In this document: positions 1 to 8,201 of the stretch, in pieces
Layout: every line of letters begins with the position of its first letter
Position numbering within the stretch: the first letter of the stretch is position 1
DNA from: Bordetella genomosp. 12
Lineage (GTDB): Bacteria; Pseudomonadota; Gammaproteobacteria; Burkholderiales; Burkholderiaceae_B
NCBI RefSeq assembly: GCF_002261355.1
Contig: NZ_NEVU01000003.1
Coordinates: forward strand, 1,798,001 to 1,862,000
Direction: 5' to 3'
DNA length: 64,000 nt
Position numbers and translations under genes: made by a program
The notes under the pieces: model-generated
Seen by the model: the letters and a program-made list of their open reading frames with translations, nothing else
Databases searched by the model: none
What the model was told of the DNA's origin: nothing

Positions 1-739
1 GCGTGATCTTGTTGTAGGTGTAGCTCTTTTGTTTGTAGTAATGGAAGTATTCGGGATGGTCGGCCACCAGATGCGTGGCCAGCGTGGCCAGATCGCGCAC
101 GGTCGTGATGTGCTGCGGATCAGGCAGGCCGGTCGCATTCATGAAGTGCGTGCCCTTCATGCCCAGGCGTTCGGCTTGTTCGTTCATGAGCGCGGCAAAG
201 GCGGTTTCGCTGCCACCCACGGCCTCGGCCAGCGCGACCGAGGCGTCATTGCCCGATTGCACGATCATGCCCTGGATGAGCTCGTCGGCCGTGACCGGCT
301 TGCGCGGCTCGATGAACATGCGCGAACCGCCGGTGCGCCAGGCGTGTTCGGAGACAGGCACCTGCTGCTCGAGCGTCAGGCGCTTCTCGTCGAGCGCATT
401 GAACACGACGTAAGCCGTCATGATCTTGGTCAACGAGGCAGGTTCGACCTTCTGATCGGGATTGGACGCGGCCAGCACCTGGCCGCTGTTGACATCGACC
501 GTGATCCAGGCGCGCGCGGCGACCGTGGGCGCCGGCACCGAGGCCAGGTCACCGACCGGCACCACGGAGTCCGCCGGGGCTGCCGTGGCCGCGGTGGACA
601 TGGAGGCCGCGGGCGACACGGCGGCCGGCGTCTGTTGCTGGGCCAGGGCGGGCACGGAGCCGGCCAACATGACGGCCAGCACGGCACTCGAAATCACACG
701 ACGGGAAAATACGGTAGGAGCGGGGGCAGATTGGGACAA
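1..739 (-). CDS. D-alanyl-D-alanine carboxypeptidase (PBP5/6 type), 3' end outside window
   Basis: Penicillin-binding protein 5/6-type DD-carboxypeptidase (peptidase S11), which trims the terminal D-Ala from peptidoglycan pentapeptides in the periplasm. The minus-strand reading gives an N-terminal signal peptide with an Arg pair and a hydrophobic run ending VPALA (about residues 14-33), the catalytic SLTK tetrad at residues 102-105 and the SGN motif at 162-164. The KTG motif and the C-terminal amphipathic anchor lie beyond the left edge. An in-frame TAG lies just upstream, so the first possible start is the TTG at 739; a GTG 14 codons further in is the alternative. The family is certain. Which paralogue (dacA or dacC) it is cannot be decided here. 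Confidence 0.9.
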   Translation of the reverse strand, partial: MSQSAPAPTVFSRRVISSAVLAVMLAGSVPALAQQQTPAAVSPAASMSTAATAAPADSVVPVGDLASVPAPTVAARAWITVDVNSGQVLAASNPDQKVEPASLTKIMTAYVVFNALDEKRLTLEQQVPVSEHAWRTGGSRMFIEPRKPVTADELIQGMIVQSGNDASVALAEAVGGSETAFAALMNEQAERLGMKGTHFMNATGLPDPQHITTVRDLATLATHLVADHPEYFHYYKQKSYTYNKIT

Positions 740-797
740 GGTCTTTATCGGCTATGAAGTTCAAAGAGGGCCGGCCGCGCTCACGGCGGCCAGAACA

Positions 798-803
798 ATT
801 ATA
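798..803 (-). promoter_or_regulatory. Putative -10 box for the carboxypeptidase gene
   Basis: On the minus strand a perfect TATAAT lies about 60 bases upstream of the TTG start at 739, in the gap between the alpha/beta hydrolase and the carboxypeptidase. No good -35 hexamer is visible at the standard distance, so this is only a candidate. Confidence 0.3.
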
Positions 804-884
804 GGCAGCCTATCCGACTCTCTCGGCGGCGAAACGTTCCTCGTTGCCGCCGAACATGCAACCTGATGCAACGTCTGGAAAAAT

Positions 885-1532
885 TCAGCCCAATGCCAGC
901 TTCAGGCGCTGCGCGACCAGATTGCGCAAGGTGATGAGCTTGCCGTGAAAGAAATGCGAGGCGCCCGGGATCACGACCAGGGGCAGATTGCGCGGCCGTA
1001 CCCAATCCAGCGCTTCGGCAAGCGGCACGACCTCGTCGCTCTCGCCATGCACGAGCAAGGTCTCTTCCGGCAGCTCGACGTCGCGGAACTGAAAGCGCCC
1101 CACGGCCGGACCCATCAACATGAGCGCGCCGGGTTGTGCCTGTTGTTCGGCCAGCGTGGCGTATACCTGCGCGGCCACGGCGGTGCCAAACGAAAAACCG
1201 CCCAACACCCAGGGCGCCTCGGCCAGTTCGGGCAAGGCCTGCCGGATCTGCGGAATCAGACCCAGCATGTCGGCGGTCTCGCCCACGGCATTGTCGAACT
1301 CGCCTTCGGACGCGCCCACGCCGCGGAAATTGGGCCGCACGACCACCAGGCCGGCGCTATTGCAGGCCCGAGCTATCGTGGTGACCACTTTGTTGTCGCG
1401 CGCGCCGCCGTGCAGAGGATGCGGATGCAGCACCAGCGCCCAGCCCCGGGGCTCGTCATCGGGATAATCCACGGCGCACTCGATGCGCCCGGCAGCGCCG
1501 GTGAAAGCCAGAATATCGGTGTGTGCAGCCAT
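885..1532 (-). CDS. Alpha/beta hydrolase (serine esterase-like, 215 aa)
   Basis: Small cytoplasmic alpha/beta-hydrolase of the dienelactone-hydrolase/acyl-peptidase-like group. Visible features are an oxyanion-type HPHPLHGG segment (residues 36-43), the nucleophile elbow GFSFG with Ser114, a likely Asp in the segment HGESDEVVP, and the catalytic His in GASHFFHG. There is no signal peptide. The gene starts 32 bases after the stop of the auxiliary lipoprotein gene on the same strand, so it may be the last gene of the MCE transporter operon, although this family is often unlinked. The substrate is unknown. Length is normal for the short members of the family. Confidence 0.8.
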   Translation of the reverse strand: MAAHTDILAFTGAAGRIECAVDYPDDEPRGWALVLHPHPLHGGARDNKVVTTIARACNSAGLVVVRPNFRGVGASEGEFDNAVGETADMLGLIPQIRQALPELAEAPWVLGGFSFGTAVAAQVYATLAEQQAQPGALMLMGPAVGRFQFRDVELPEETLLVHGESDEVVPLAEALDWVRPRNLPLVVIPGASHFFHGKLITLRNLVAQRLKLALG

Positions 1533-1564
1533 GAGTCGATCCGGACGGAAGCAAAACCGCGATG

Positions 1565-2155
1565 TTAACCGGCGCTCTGGGGCAGTACGGTGGGCAGCCA
1601 GGCGGCCAGTTGCTCCGCCGCGGCATCGGTGGCCTGGCGCAGCGCGGCCACACCGCCGGCGGCGTCCTGCGTGGGAGCGGCGGCCTGAGCGGCGAAACGC
1701 CGCTGACCCAGGATCTTGCCATCCTGGAGCAGCACGGCCTGCAGCACGACCTGCCCCTGGCTGGACGAGCCGTCCGCCGCGAAGACCTGCTCAAAGCGCG
1801 TGAGCGTGACGCGCAACTGCGGCGCGCCCGTGCCCGCGCCATCGGCCAGCACCGCGCCTTCCTGCGACAGCCTTTCCTGCAGCCGCTGCCGCACCAGGCT
1901 GGCGGGCGCTTCGCTCCAGCGGAAACCGGCATAGGCCTTGGGGGCCGTGCTGTCAGCCACCCGCCAGATCACGCCGGTATCGCTGAGCGACGGTGCGGCC
2001 GAGAAAGCCAGCACAATGGGCTGGCGCGCGGGCAATTGTGCGCTGGCGGCCGGCTCCGGCCCGAGGTCAAACAACGCGGCCTGGGGCGCGACGCGGCCCA
2101 CGCCGCAGCCGCTCAATGCCAGGGCCAGCATGGCCATGAGGCAGATTCTCTTCAT
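1565..2155 (-). CDS. ABC-type transport auxiliary lipoprotein (DUF330/PqiC-like)
   Basis: Outer-membrane lipoprotein component of an MCE-type lipid transporter. The N-terminus has a short basic start, a hydrophobic core and a lipobox LSGC with the lipidated Cys17. The remaining ~180 residues have the alternating pattern of the DUF330 (PF03886) family, including the FRWSEAPASLVRQRL segment typical of it. The gene lies 4 bases after the MCE gene and so is translationally linked. It is thought to sit on the inner face of the outer membrane and receive lipids from the MCE protein. That role is inferred from the PqiC family, not from this sequence. Confidence 0.85.
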   Translation of the reverse strand: MKRICLMAMLALALSGCGVGRVAPQAALFDLGPEPAASAQLPARQPIVLAFSAAPSLSDTGVIWRVADSTAPKAYAGFRWSEAPASLVRQRLQERLSQEGAVLADGAGTGAPQLRVTLTRFEQVFAADGSSSQGQVVLQAVLLQDGKILGQRRFAAQAAAPTQDAAGGVAALRQATDAAAEQLAAWLPTVLPQSAG

Positions 2156-2159
2156 GGAT

Positions 2160-3086
2160 TCATCTCCTAAAGCCGGCGAAGCCGGGCTCGCCCGGGCCGG
2201 GCTCGACAGGCGCGGGCCCGAACAATATGGACTGCGGCGTATCGCCCACGCGGCGCAAGGCGGACTGCGCGCCGCGCGCCGCGCCCGTCACCGACTGAGC
2301 CATCTCGGTCATGGCCGGCAGGGTTTCGCGATCGAGGCGGGCGGCGGCCCGCGCGATCTCCTGCAGGCTGCGCCCGGCGGTCGACAGCGGGCCGTCCGGC
2401 GCGTTCAGGCGCGCCAGCGATTGATTGGCCGATTGCATCAAGAGCGCCGCGTCGGCGGACGTTTTGTGCAGTGAATCCACCAAAGGACCGAGCTTGCGCA
2501 GCGACGGCGCCAGATCACGGCTGGCATCTTTGAGCTGGGTGCTGATCTCGGCGGTATTTTTGAGGGTCTGGCTAAGCGCCTCGATGTTGGCCGGGCTCAT
2601 GAGCTGGCGCAACTCTTCGGCCGTGGTTTCGACCTTGGCCAACAGGGCCGAACCGCGCTGCTCCAGACGGTCGAACAGACCCGGCTTCAAAGGGATGTCG
2701 GGCGGCTGATCACCGTGGGCCACGAGCTGCTCGGTCGAGCCGCCGTTGTCACGCAGCTCGATGGTGGCCTGGCCGGTCACCCCCTGAACGCCCACTTCGG
2801 CCCAGGTCGAGGCCGTGATGGGCGTGCTGGGCGAGACGCCGATACGGATGCGCACCTGGCCAGGCCGGTTCGGGTCGAGCATCAGCGACTGCACCTTGCC
2901 CACGGGCACGCCTTGATAGCGTACGGTCGACTGCGCCGTCAGGCCGCTGACCGAGGCCGACGAAACGATGTCGTAGACCTTGACCGTCGAACGATCGCGG
3001 CCGACCCATATCGCCACCAGCGCGGCGGCCACGAGCAACACCACGGTGAAAATTCCCGCCAGCAAGGCATGACTACGGTTTTCCAT
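2160..3086 (-). CDS. MlaD-family MCE protein (lipid-binding ABC component)
   Basis: Membrane-anchored periplasmic MCE-domain protein of a lipid ABC transporter. One N-terminal membrane segment (about residues 8-28, AGIFTVVLLVAAALVAIWV) is followed by one MCE domain (about 40-120, with VRYQGVPVGKV and the ATIELRDN strand). The ~190-residue C-terminal part is helical and Ala/Leu-rich and could form a periplasmic tube or oligomerisation region. The chosen start gives MENRSHAL and overlaps the ATPase stop by 14 bases; a start 7 codons upstream is possible. The second gene of this type of operon normally contacts the permease and the lipoprotein. Lipid specificity and direction of transport are unknown. 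Confidence 0.88.
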   Translation of the reverse strand: MENRSHALLAGIFTVVLLVAAALVAIWVGRDRSTVKVYDIVSSASVSGLTAQSTVRYQGVPVGKVQSLMLDPNRPGQVRIRIGVSPSTPITASTWAEVGVQGVTGQATIELRDNGGSTEQLVAHGDQPPDIPLKPGLFDRLEQRGSALLAKVETTAEELRQLMSPANIEALSQTLKNTAEISTQLKDASRDLAPSLRKLGPLVDSLHKTSADAALLMQSANQSLARLNAPDGPLSTAGRSLQEIARAAARLDRETLPAMTEMAQSVTGAARGAQSALRRVGDTPQSILFGPAPVEPGPGEPGFAGFRR

Positions 3087-3900
3087 TGCCTGCGTCCTTT
3101 GGTGCAAGATCCCCGAGCGCGCGTCTGCCGCGCTCGCCCAGGAAAAAACTTTGAATGAAAGGGTGGTCGATCTTCAGGATCTCGGCGACCGTATCGCAAG
3201 CGATGACCCGCTTGTCGGCCAGCACCGCCACGCGTGTGGCCAGGGCCAGCAAGGTATCGAGATCGTGGGTGACCATGACCACCGTGAAGCCGAGCTGCCG
3301 GTGCAGGCTGCGCACCAGCTCGACGAATTCGTCGGAGCGCAGCGGGTCCAGGCCCGCCGTCGGTTCGTCCAGAAAGAGCAGCTCGGGATCCAGCGCCAGC
3401 GCGCGCGCCAGGGCCACGCGCTTGATCATGCCGCCGGACAAATCGGAAGGATTTTTCAGAGCGTCGTTCGCATTGAGCCCGACCATGTCCAGCCGGCTCA
3501 TCACCACGTCCTGGATCAGATCCTCGGGCAGCGTGCGCAGTTCGCGCAAGGGCAAGGCGATGTTGTCGAACACGGACAGCGCCGAAAACAGCGCGCCGGC
3601 CTGAAACAGCATGCCCCAGCGCTCCGACAGCCGCCGCCGCTCACGCATGGTCAGCGTGGTGATATCCCGGCCCAGAATGCGGATCTCGCCCGCGGCGGGC
3701 TGACTCAGCCCGATGATCTGCCGCAGCAGCACGGTCTTGCCCGAGCCCGACCCGCCCACCAGCACGAGGATCTCGCCGGGATAAACCGTGAGATTGAGAT
3801 TGTCGTGCACGACGTGGTCGCCAAAGGCGGTGCGCAGGCCCGAGACCGAGATCACCGGCGTGACGGTCAGGCAATCATCGGGAATGAGGGCGGTATCCAT
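3073..3900 (-). CDS. MlaF-like ABC transporter ATP-binding protein
   Basis: ATPase subunit of the MCE lipid transporter, acting at the cytoplasmic face of the inner membrane. It has a Walker A GGSGSGKT, a signature LSGGM followed by KRVALARAL, a Walker B LLFLDEPTAGLDP and the switch His in MVTHD. The LSGGM variant is typical of MlaF rather than importer ATPases. The start ATG shares a base with the permease stop (TGATG), giving 275 residues, a normal length. A longer in-frame reading upstream is only the permease gene read in another frame. Confidence 0.92.
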   Translation of the reverse strand: MDTALIPDDCLTVTPVISVSGLRTAFGDHVVHDNLNLTVYPGEILVLVGGSGSGKTVLLRQIIGLSQPAAGEIRILGRDITTLTMRERRRLSERWGMLFQAGALFSALSVFDNIALPLRELRTLPEDLIQDVVMSRLDMVGLNANDALKNPSDLSGGMIKRVALARALALDPELLFLDEPTAGLDPLRSDEFVELVRSLHRQLGFTVVMVTHDLDTLLALATRVAVLADKRVIACDTVAEILKIDHPFIQSFFLGERGRRALGDLAPKDAGNGKP

Positions 3901-5033
3901 CAGATGCCCATCTTGCTGAAAATCACCGCATACAGGGCATCGACCAGAATGACGCCGGTGATCGATGTCACCACGGACGTGGTCGTGCCGCGCCCCAGGC
4001 TTTCGGTGTCGGGCTTGATGCGCAGACCGAAATGGCAGGCCACCAGCGCGATCAGCACGCCGAAGGACACCCCTTTGAAGATCCCGATCCAATAATTGGT
4101 GAGCGTAATGGCTTGGGGCAGCGACTCGATGAACCATTGCGCCGATATCCCCAACTGCATCTGCGCGGCCAGCATGCCGCCCATGAGCGCCATGGCGTCG
4201 GTCCACAGCACGAGCAAGGGCATGGTCAGCGCCAGCGCGACCACGCGCGGCAAGATGAGCCGCTGGCTATGCGAAATGCCCATCACGCTCATCGCATCGA
4301 GCTCCTGGGTCACGCGCATCACGCCGATTTGCGCCGTGATGGCCGAGCCCGAGCGGCCGGCCACCAGAATGGCGGCCAGCACCGGCCCGAGCTCCCGCAC
4401 GATGGAGACCCCCAGCAGGCGCACGATGAAGCGATCGGCGCCGAAGATCTGCAATTGCTGGGCGGACAGATAGGACAGCACCACACCGATGAGAAAGCCG
4501 ACCAGCGCGGTAATGCCCAGCGCCTGAGCACCGGTGCGGTAGACCTGCGCGGAAATTTCACGCCAGGGGCCGCGCGAAGGACGCAGGACGAGACCGACGA
4601 AGTCGATCATCAACTGACCCAGCATGCGCACCAGCCGCAGGCCGTTATGGGCGGCGTCGAACAGCGCCTGGCCGATGGCCGTCAGCCAGCTCAGGCGATC
4701 CGGCGCCGGCTCGTGCGGCGCGGCCTGGCCAGGGTTGGCGGCCAGGGCATCGAACACCTCGCGCTGGCCGTCGGTCAGGCGCAGGCGCTCGGGCAGGCGT
4801 TCGCCCCAGGCGCGCCACAATACGTTCGCGCCTATGGTGTCCAGCCGCTCGATGCCGCGCAAATCCCAGCGCGTGTGCGCATCGGCTTGCGACAGGGCAT
4901 CCCGGCGGGCTTTGACCTGGCCGCGCGCGGCCAGAGCCTGCAGGCTCCAGTCACCTGCCAGATAGATCACGGCGCCTTCCCTGCGCAGGGGAGGCGCCTG
5001 ACAATCGCGGTCGGGCTGTCGTTGCTGATGCAT
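3900..5033 (-). CDS. MlaE-family permease with N-terminal STAS-like domain
   Basis: Inner-membrane permease of the MCE lipid ABC transporter and first gene of this operon. Residues ~1-110 look like a STAS/MlaB-type domain (WDLRGIERLDTIGANVLW), and ~130-377 are the MlaE domain with about five membrane segments, including the conserved GELGPVLA-like segment RELGPVLAAILVAGRSGSA. In the E. coli Mla system the STAS protein MlaB is separate; here it is fused to the permease, a form known from other proteobacterial MlaE homologues. Stop and next start overlap as TGATG. The downstream genes supply ATPase, MCE protein and lipoprotein. Confidence 0.9.
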   Translation of the reverse strand: MHQQRQPDRDCQAPPLRREGAVIYLAGDWSLQALAARGQVKARRDALSQADAHTRWDLRGIERLDTIGANVLWRAWGERLPERLRLTDGQREVFDALAANPGQAAPHEPAPDRLSWLTAIGQALFDAAHNGLRLVRMLGQLMIDFVGLVLRPSRGPWREISAQVYRTGAQALGITALVGFLIGVVLSYLSAQQLQIFGADRFIVRLLGVSIVRELGPVLAAILVAGRSGSAITAQIGVMRVTQELDAMSVMGISHSQRLILPRVVALALTMPLLVLWTDAMALMGGMLAAQMQLGISAQWFIESLPQAITLTNYWIGIFKGVSFGVLIALVACHFGLRIKPDTESLGRGTTTSVVTSITGVILVDALYAVIFSKMGI

Positions 5034-5119
5034 GGCGTGATGAAAAACAGGGATTCTAGCCGTTACACATCATATAACGCCCAGATGACGCAGCCCGTTG
5101 CCCTACAATTCCGCCCATC

Positions 5120-5947
5120 ATGCCCGTCCACGCCCTAGACCTGCCTGCCCCCGATGCGCTGCAACACGCCCTTGGGGCGCGTCTGCCCGGATTCACCCAT
5201 GTGCAATGGGTGGCCAGCACCGGCTCGACCAATGCCGACCTGCTGGCGCGCGCGCGCCAGCACCGCGACGCCAAGCCCTGGCTGCTGGGCGCGCATCTGC
5301 AGGAAGCCGGCCGCGGCCGGGCCGGCCGCGCCTGGAAGAACCGCAGCGGCGCCACGCTGATGTTCTCCTGCGCCTTCGATGTGCGCCTGCCGCCCGCCCA
5401 GTTGCCGGCCATCTCGCCATTGGCGGGGCTGGCCGCCTGTGAAGCGCTGCGGCGCTTGAGCGGGCACCCCGGCGTCTGTGTCAAATGGCCCAACGATGTG
5501 CAGTGGCATGACGCCAAGCTGGCCGGCGTGCTGGCCGAGACCACCCGCAACCCGGATGGCGACGGCCATACCGTCGTCATCGGCATGGGCCTGAACCTGC
5601 GTGACGCCGAAACGCTCTCGGCCAACCTCGACCGCGCCATCGCCGACTGGTCGCAGGTCGAAGGCCATACCCGCGCCCATGAGGCAGCCGATATCGTGCA
5701 GGCGGCCGCCCTGGCCTGGCAACAGGCCGTGGCCGACCTCGAACAGCACGGTTTTGCCGCCTTCGTCGACCGCTACGCGCAAGGCGACGCGCTGGCCGGG
5801 CGCATGGTCAACGTGATCGACCGCGGCGAGGTGCTCTACAGCGGGCAGGCCGCCGGCGTCGATGCCTACGGCCGGCTGCAGGTCCAGTGCGCCAGCGGCC
5901 TGGTGGCCGTGACCGCGGGCGAAATCTCGGTGCGCCCCCAACCATGA
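5120..5947 (+). CDS. birA: Biotin--[acetyl-CoA-carboxylase] ligase
   Basis: Attaches biotin to the acceptor lysine of biotin-dependent carboxylases via biotinyl-5'-AMP. The protein starts directly at the catalytic domain: STGSTN near residue 35, the biotin/ATP-loop GRGRAGRAW near residue 67, and the KWPNDV motif near residue 117. A small C-terminal SH3-like domain follows. The N-terminal winged-helix of E. coli BirA is absent, so this is a group I ligase without a repressor role. The stop overlaps the coaX start as ATGA, so the two genes are cotranscribed and coupled. Confidence 0.93.
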   Translation: MPVHALDLPAPDALQHALGARLPGFTHVQWVASTGSTNADLLARARQHRDAKPWLLGAHLQEAGRGRAGRAWKNRSGATLMFSCAFDVRLPPAQLPAISPLAGLAACEALRRLSGHPGVCVKWPNDVQWHDAKLAGVLAETTRNPDGDGHTVVIGMGLNLRDAETLSANLDRAIADWSQVEGHTRAHEAADIVQAAALAWQQAVADLEQHGFAAFVDRYAQGDALAGRMVNVIDRGEVLYSGQAAGVDAYGRLQVQCASGLVAVTAGEISVRPQP

Positions 5948-6729
5948 TCCTGCTCATCGACTCCGGCAACAGCCGCCTGAAACTCGGCTGGCTCGACCCC
6001 CAAAGCGGGGCGCGCGAACCCGCCCCCGTGGCCTTTGATAATCTCGATCTGCAAGCCCTGGGCGCCTGGCTGCAAACCCTGGAGCGCCAGCCCTCGCGGG
6101 CCATCGGCGTGAATGTGGCCGGCGCGCAGCGGGGCGCGGCCATCGCCGCGGCGCTCAACGGCTGCCCCATCGAATGGATGCGGCCGCGCAACGAGGCGCT
6201 GGGCATGATCAACGCCTACCGCAATCAGGAGCAGCTTGGCGCGGACCGCTGGGCCGCCATGCTGGGCCTGCGCATGCGCCTGCCCGAAAACCACCCGCCT
6301 GCCCTGCTGGCGTCCTTCGGCACGGCGACCACCCTGGACACCTTGAGCCCGGACAATGCCTTCGCGGGCGGCCTCATTCTGCCCGGACCGGCCATGATGC
6401 GCGGTGCGCTGGTGCACGGCACGGCCAATCTGCCGCTGGCCGAAGGGCCGGTCACCCTTTACCCGACCGACACCCACGAAGCCATCGCCACCGGCATCGC
6501 CGCCGCGCAGGCCGGCGCGCTGGTGCGCCAATGGCTGGCGGGCCATCAACGTTATGGCGAAGTGCCCGAGGTCTATGTCGCCGGCGGCGGCTGGACCGAA
6601 GTCCAGCCCGAGATAGAACGCCTGCTGCAGCTTGTCGGCGCCGGCCTGGGCGCGGCCCCCGCGCCCGTTTTCCTGCGGGCGCCCGTGCTCGATGGCCTGG
6701 CCGCCCTGGCGGCCGACCGGGCACACTGA
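5944..6729 (+). CDS. coaX: Type III pantothenate kinase (Baf)
   Basis: Phosphorylates pantothenate in the first step of coenzyme A synthesis. The 261-residue protein opens with the ASKHA-fold phosphate loop [13 protein letters not shown] (DSGNSRLK being the Bordetella/Burkholderia form of the family's D-x-GN-T/S-x-x-K) and has GADRWAAM near residue 100 and FGTATTLD near 125. The Bordetella pertussis homologue was first described as Bvg accessory factor (Baf). The ATG overlaps the birA stop. This pairing with birA, and waaA nearby, is a Bordetella/Burkholderiales arrangement. Confidence 0.95.
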   Translation: MILLIDSGNSRLKLGWLDPQSGAREPAPVAFDNLDLQALGAWLQTLERQPSRAIGVNVAGAQRGAAIAAALNGCPIEWMRPRNEALGMINAYRNQEQLGADRWAAMLGLRMRLPENHPPALLASFGTATTLDTLSPDNAFAGGLILPGPAMMRGALVHGTANLPLAEGPVTLYPTDTHEAIATGIAAAQAGALVRQWLAGHQRYGEVPEVYVAGGGWTEVQPEIERLLQLVGAGLGAAPAPVFLRAPVLDGLAALAADRAH

Positions 6730-6744
6730 TACGAGAGGATTCCG

Positions 6745-6909
6745 ATGCGCATCCTGTTTCTGGTGCTTCTGCTGGCCAATCTCTGGGCTTATGGGCTGGG
6801 CCAGGGCTGGTTGGGGCCGCGCCCCGATGACGAAGGCCGCGACCCCCGCCGCCTGAAGCAAGAGCTCAATGCCGCCCAGATCAGCGTCACGCCCCGCAGC
6901 CAGGGCTAA
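6745..6909 (+). CDS. Small membrane-anchored protein (54 aa), possible SPOR-protein N-terminal remnant
   Basis: A short reading frame 15 bases after coaX with a good ribosome site (GAGAGGAT, about 5 bases before the ATG). Residues 1-20 are one hydrophobic segment (MRILFLVLLLANLWAYGLGQ), followed by a charged stretch and a Leu/Ala-rich end (RRLKQELNAAQISVTP). In other Burkholderiales the gene after coaX encodes a SPOR-domain (septal peptidoglycan-binding) protein that starts much like this; here the frame ends before any SPOR domain. The 3' end overlaps the convergent waaA stop by 4 bases. Coding is supported by position and ribosome site, but the function is unknown. Confidence 0.65.
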   Translation: MRILFLVLLLANLWAYGLGQGWLGPRPDDEGRDPRRLKQELNAAQISVTPRSQG

Positions 6910-8189
6910 CGGCCCGTTCTGCGCTCGGCGCCCAGCATGTCCCGCAGCGCGGCGAGACTGCGCGCTACCGCGCCTTTGTGATCCTGGGTCCAGGTCCGCG
7001 CGGCGCAGGCGCGCCGCTGCAGCAAGGCCGGATCGGCCAGCCACTGCGCGGCCAGTTGCAAGGCCTGACGGGCATCATGCACACGCTCGGCCGCGCCCGC
7101 CTCGATGGCATCGCGCGTGGCCTGTTCAAAATTGAAAGTATGCGGGCCGGTGATCACCGGCGTACCCACCGCGCAAGCCTCGATGAGGTTCTGCCCGCCC
7201 AGCGGCACGAAACTGCCGCCGATGATGGCCACGTCGGCGGCCGCATAATAAAACGGCATTTCGCCCAGGGTGTCGCCCACCACGAGGTCGATATCCGGTC
7301 CGGGTGCGGCCTGCAGCGCCGAGCGGCGCACCACGCGCATCCCCAAACCCTGTGCCTGCTCCCAGGCTTGATCAAAACGCTGCGGATGGCGCGGTATCAG
7401 CAGGAACAGGGGCCGCGGCCGGGGCAGCTCGCGCAGGGCCAGCAGAAACAGCGCGTCTTCGCCCTCGCGCGTGCTGGCGATCGCCACGACGGGCCGGCCG
7501 ACGGTTTCACGCCAGGCATGGCCGGCACGCAGTTGTGCCGGCGGCAGATCGACATCGAATTTGAGGTTGCCCGTCACGGTGACGGCGCGCGCGCCCGCGG
7601 CCTCTAGGCGCTGGGCGTCGGCCTGCGTCTGCGCCAATGCCTGTTGCAGGCCGGCCAGCGCCTCGCGCATCACGCGCCCCATGCGCAGCGAGGCTCGCAA
7701 CGAGCGCGCCGAGAAGCGCGCGCTCACCAGCGCCATCGGCACCTCGCTGGCGCGCGCGGCCGCCAGCAGATTGGGCCAGAGTTCACGCTCGATGATCAGG
7801 CCGCAACGCGGGGCGTAATGGTCGAAGAAACGGCGGCAGGCGCGCGGAAAATCGTAAGGCAGCCAGGCCTGGCGCAACTGGCCGCGGGCGATGGCCTGGC
7901 CAAACAGGCGCGCGCCCTCGGCGCGGCCCGTTGCGGTCATGTGCGTCAGCAACACGGGCAGCCCTTGGGCCAGCAAGGCCGTCACCAGCGGCTGGGCCGC
8001 ACGGGTCTCGCCCAGGCTCACGGCATGCACCCAGACCGCGCCGCGCAGGGCGCCGGCTTCGGGATGGCCAAAACGCGTACGCGCCAGCACCTCCCAGTCG
8101 CCCGGCACGCGCTTGGACCGCCGCCACATGCCCAGCCACAACAGCGGCGCTGCCAAGCAAAATAAACCGGTATAGAGGCCGCGCCGCAC
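6906..8189 (-). CDS. waaA: 3-deoxy-D-manno-octulosonic acid (Kdo) transferase
   Basis: Transfers Kdo from CMP-Kdo to lipid IVA at the inner membrane. The 427-residue GT30 protein has an N-terminal membrane anchor (about residues 5-20), the catalytic-base segment VHAVSLGET with Glu61, and the C-terminal acceptor/CMP region GGSFVPLGGQNLIE. Whether this enzyme adds one Kdo (as Bordetella WaaA does) or two cannot be seen from sequence. The start is a GTG 12 bases after the waaC stop, so waaC and waaA form one transcription unit with the rml genes upstream. Confidence 0.95.
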   Translation of the reverse strand: MRRGLYTGLFCLAAPLLWLGMWRRSKRVPGDWEVLARTRFGHPEAGALRGAVWVHAVSLGETRAAQPLVTALLAQGLPVLLTHMTATGRAEGARLFGQAIARGQLRQAWLPYDFPRACRRFFDHYAPRCGLIIERELWPNLLAAARASEVPMALVSARFSARSLRASLRMGRVMREALAGLQQALAQTQADAQRLEAAGARAVTVTGNLKFDVDLPPAQLRAGHAWRETVGRPVVAIASTREGEDALFLLALRELPRPRPLFLLIPRHPQRFDQAWEQAQGLGMRVVRRSALQAAPGPDIDLVVGDTLGEMPFYYAAADVAIIGGSFVPLGGQNLIEACAVGTPVITGPHTFNFEQATRDAIEAGAAERVHDARQALQLAAQWLADPALLQRRACAARTWTQDHKGAVARSLAALRDMLGAERRTGR

Positions 8190-8201
8190 GTCCGCCTCCG
8201 C

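Noticed and set aside
6906..6909. Overlap of the 54-residue frame with waaA as evidence against it
   Set aside because: The overlap is only four bases at convergent 3' ends, which is common in compact genomes and does not argue against coding.
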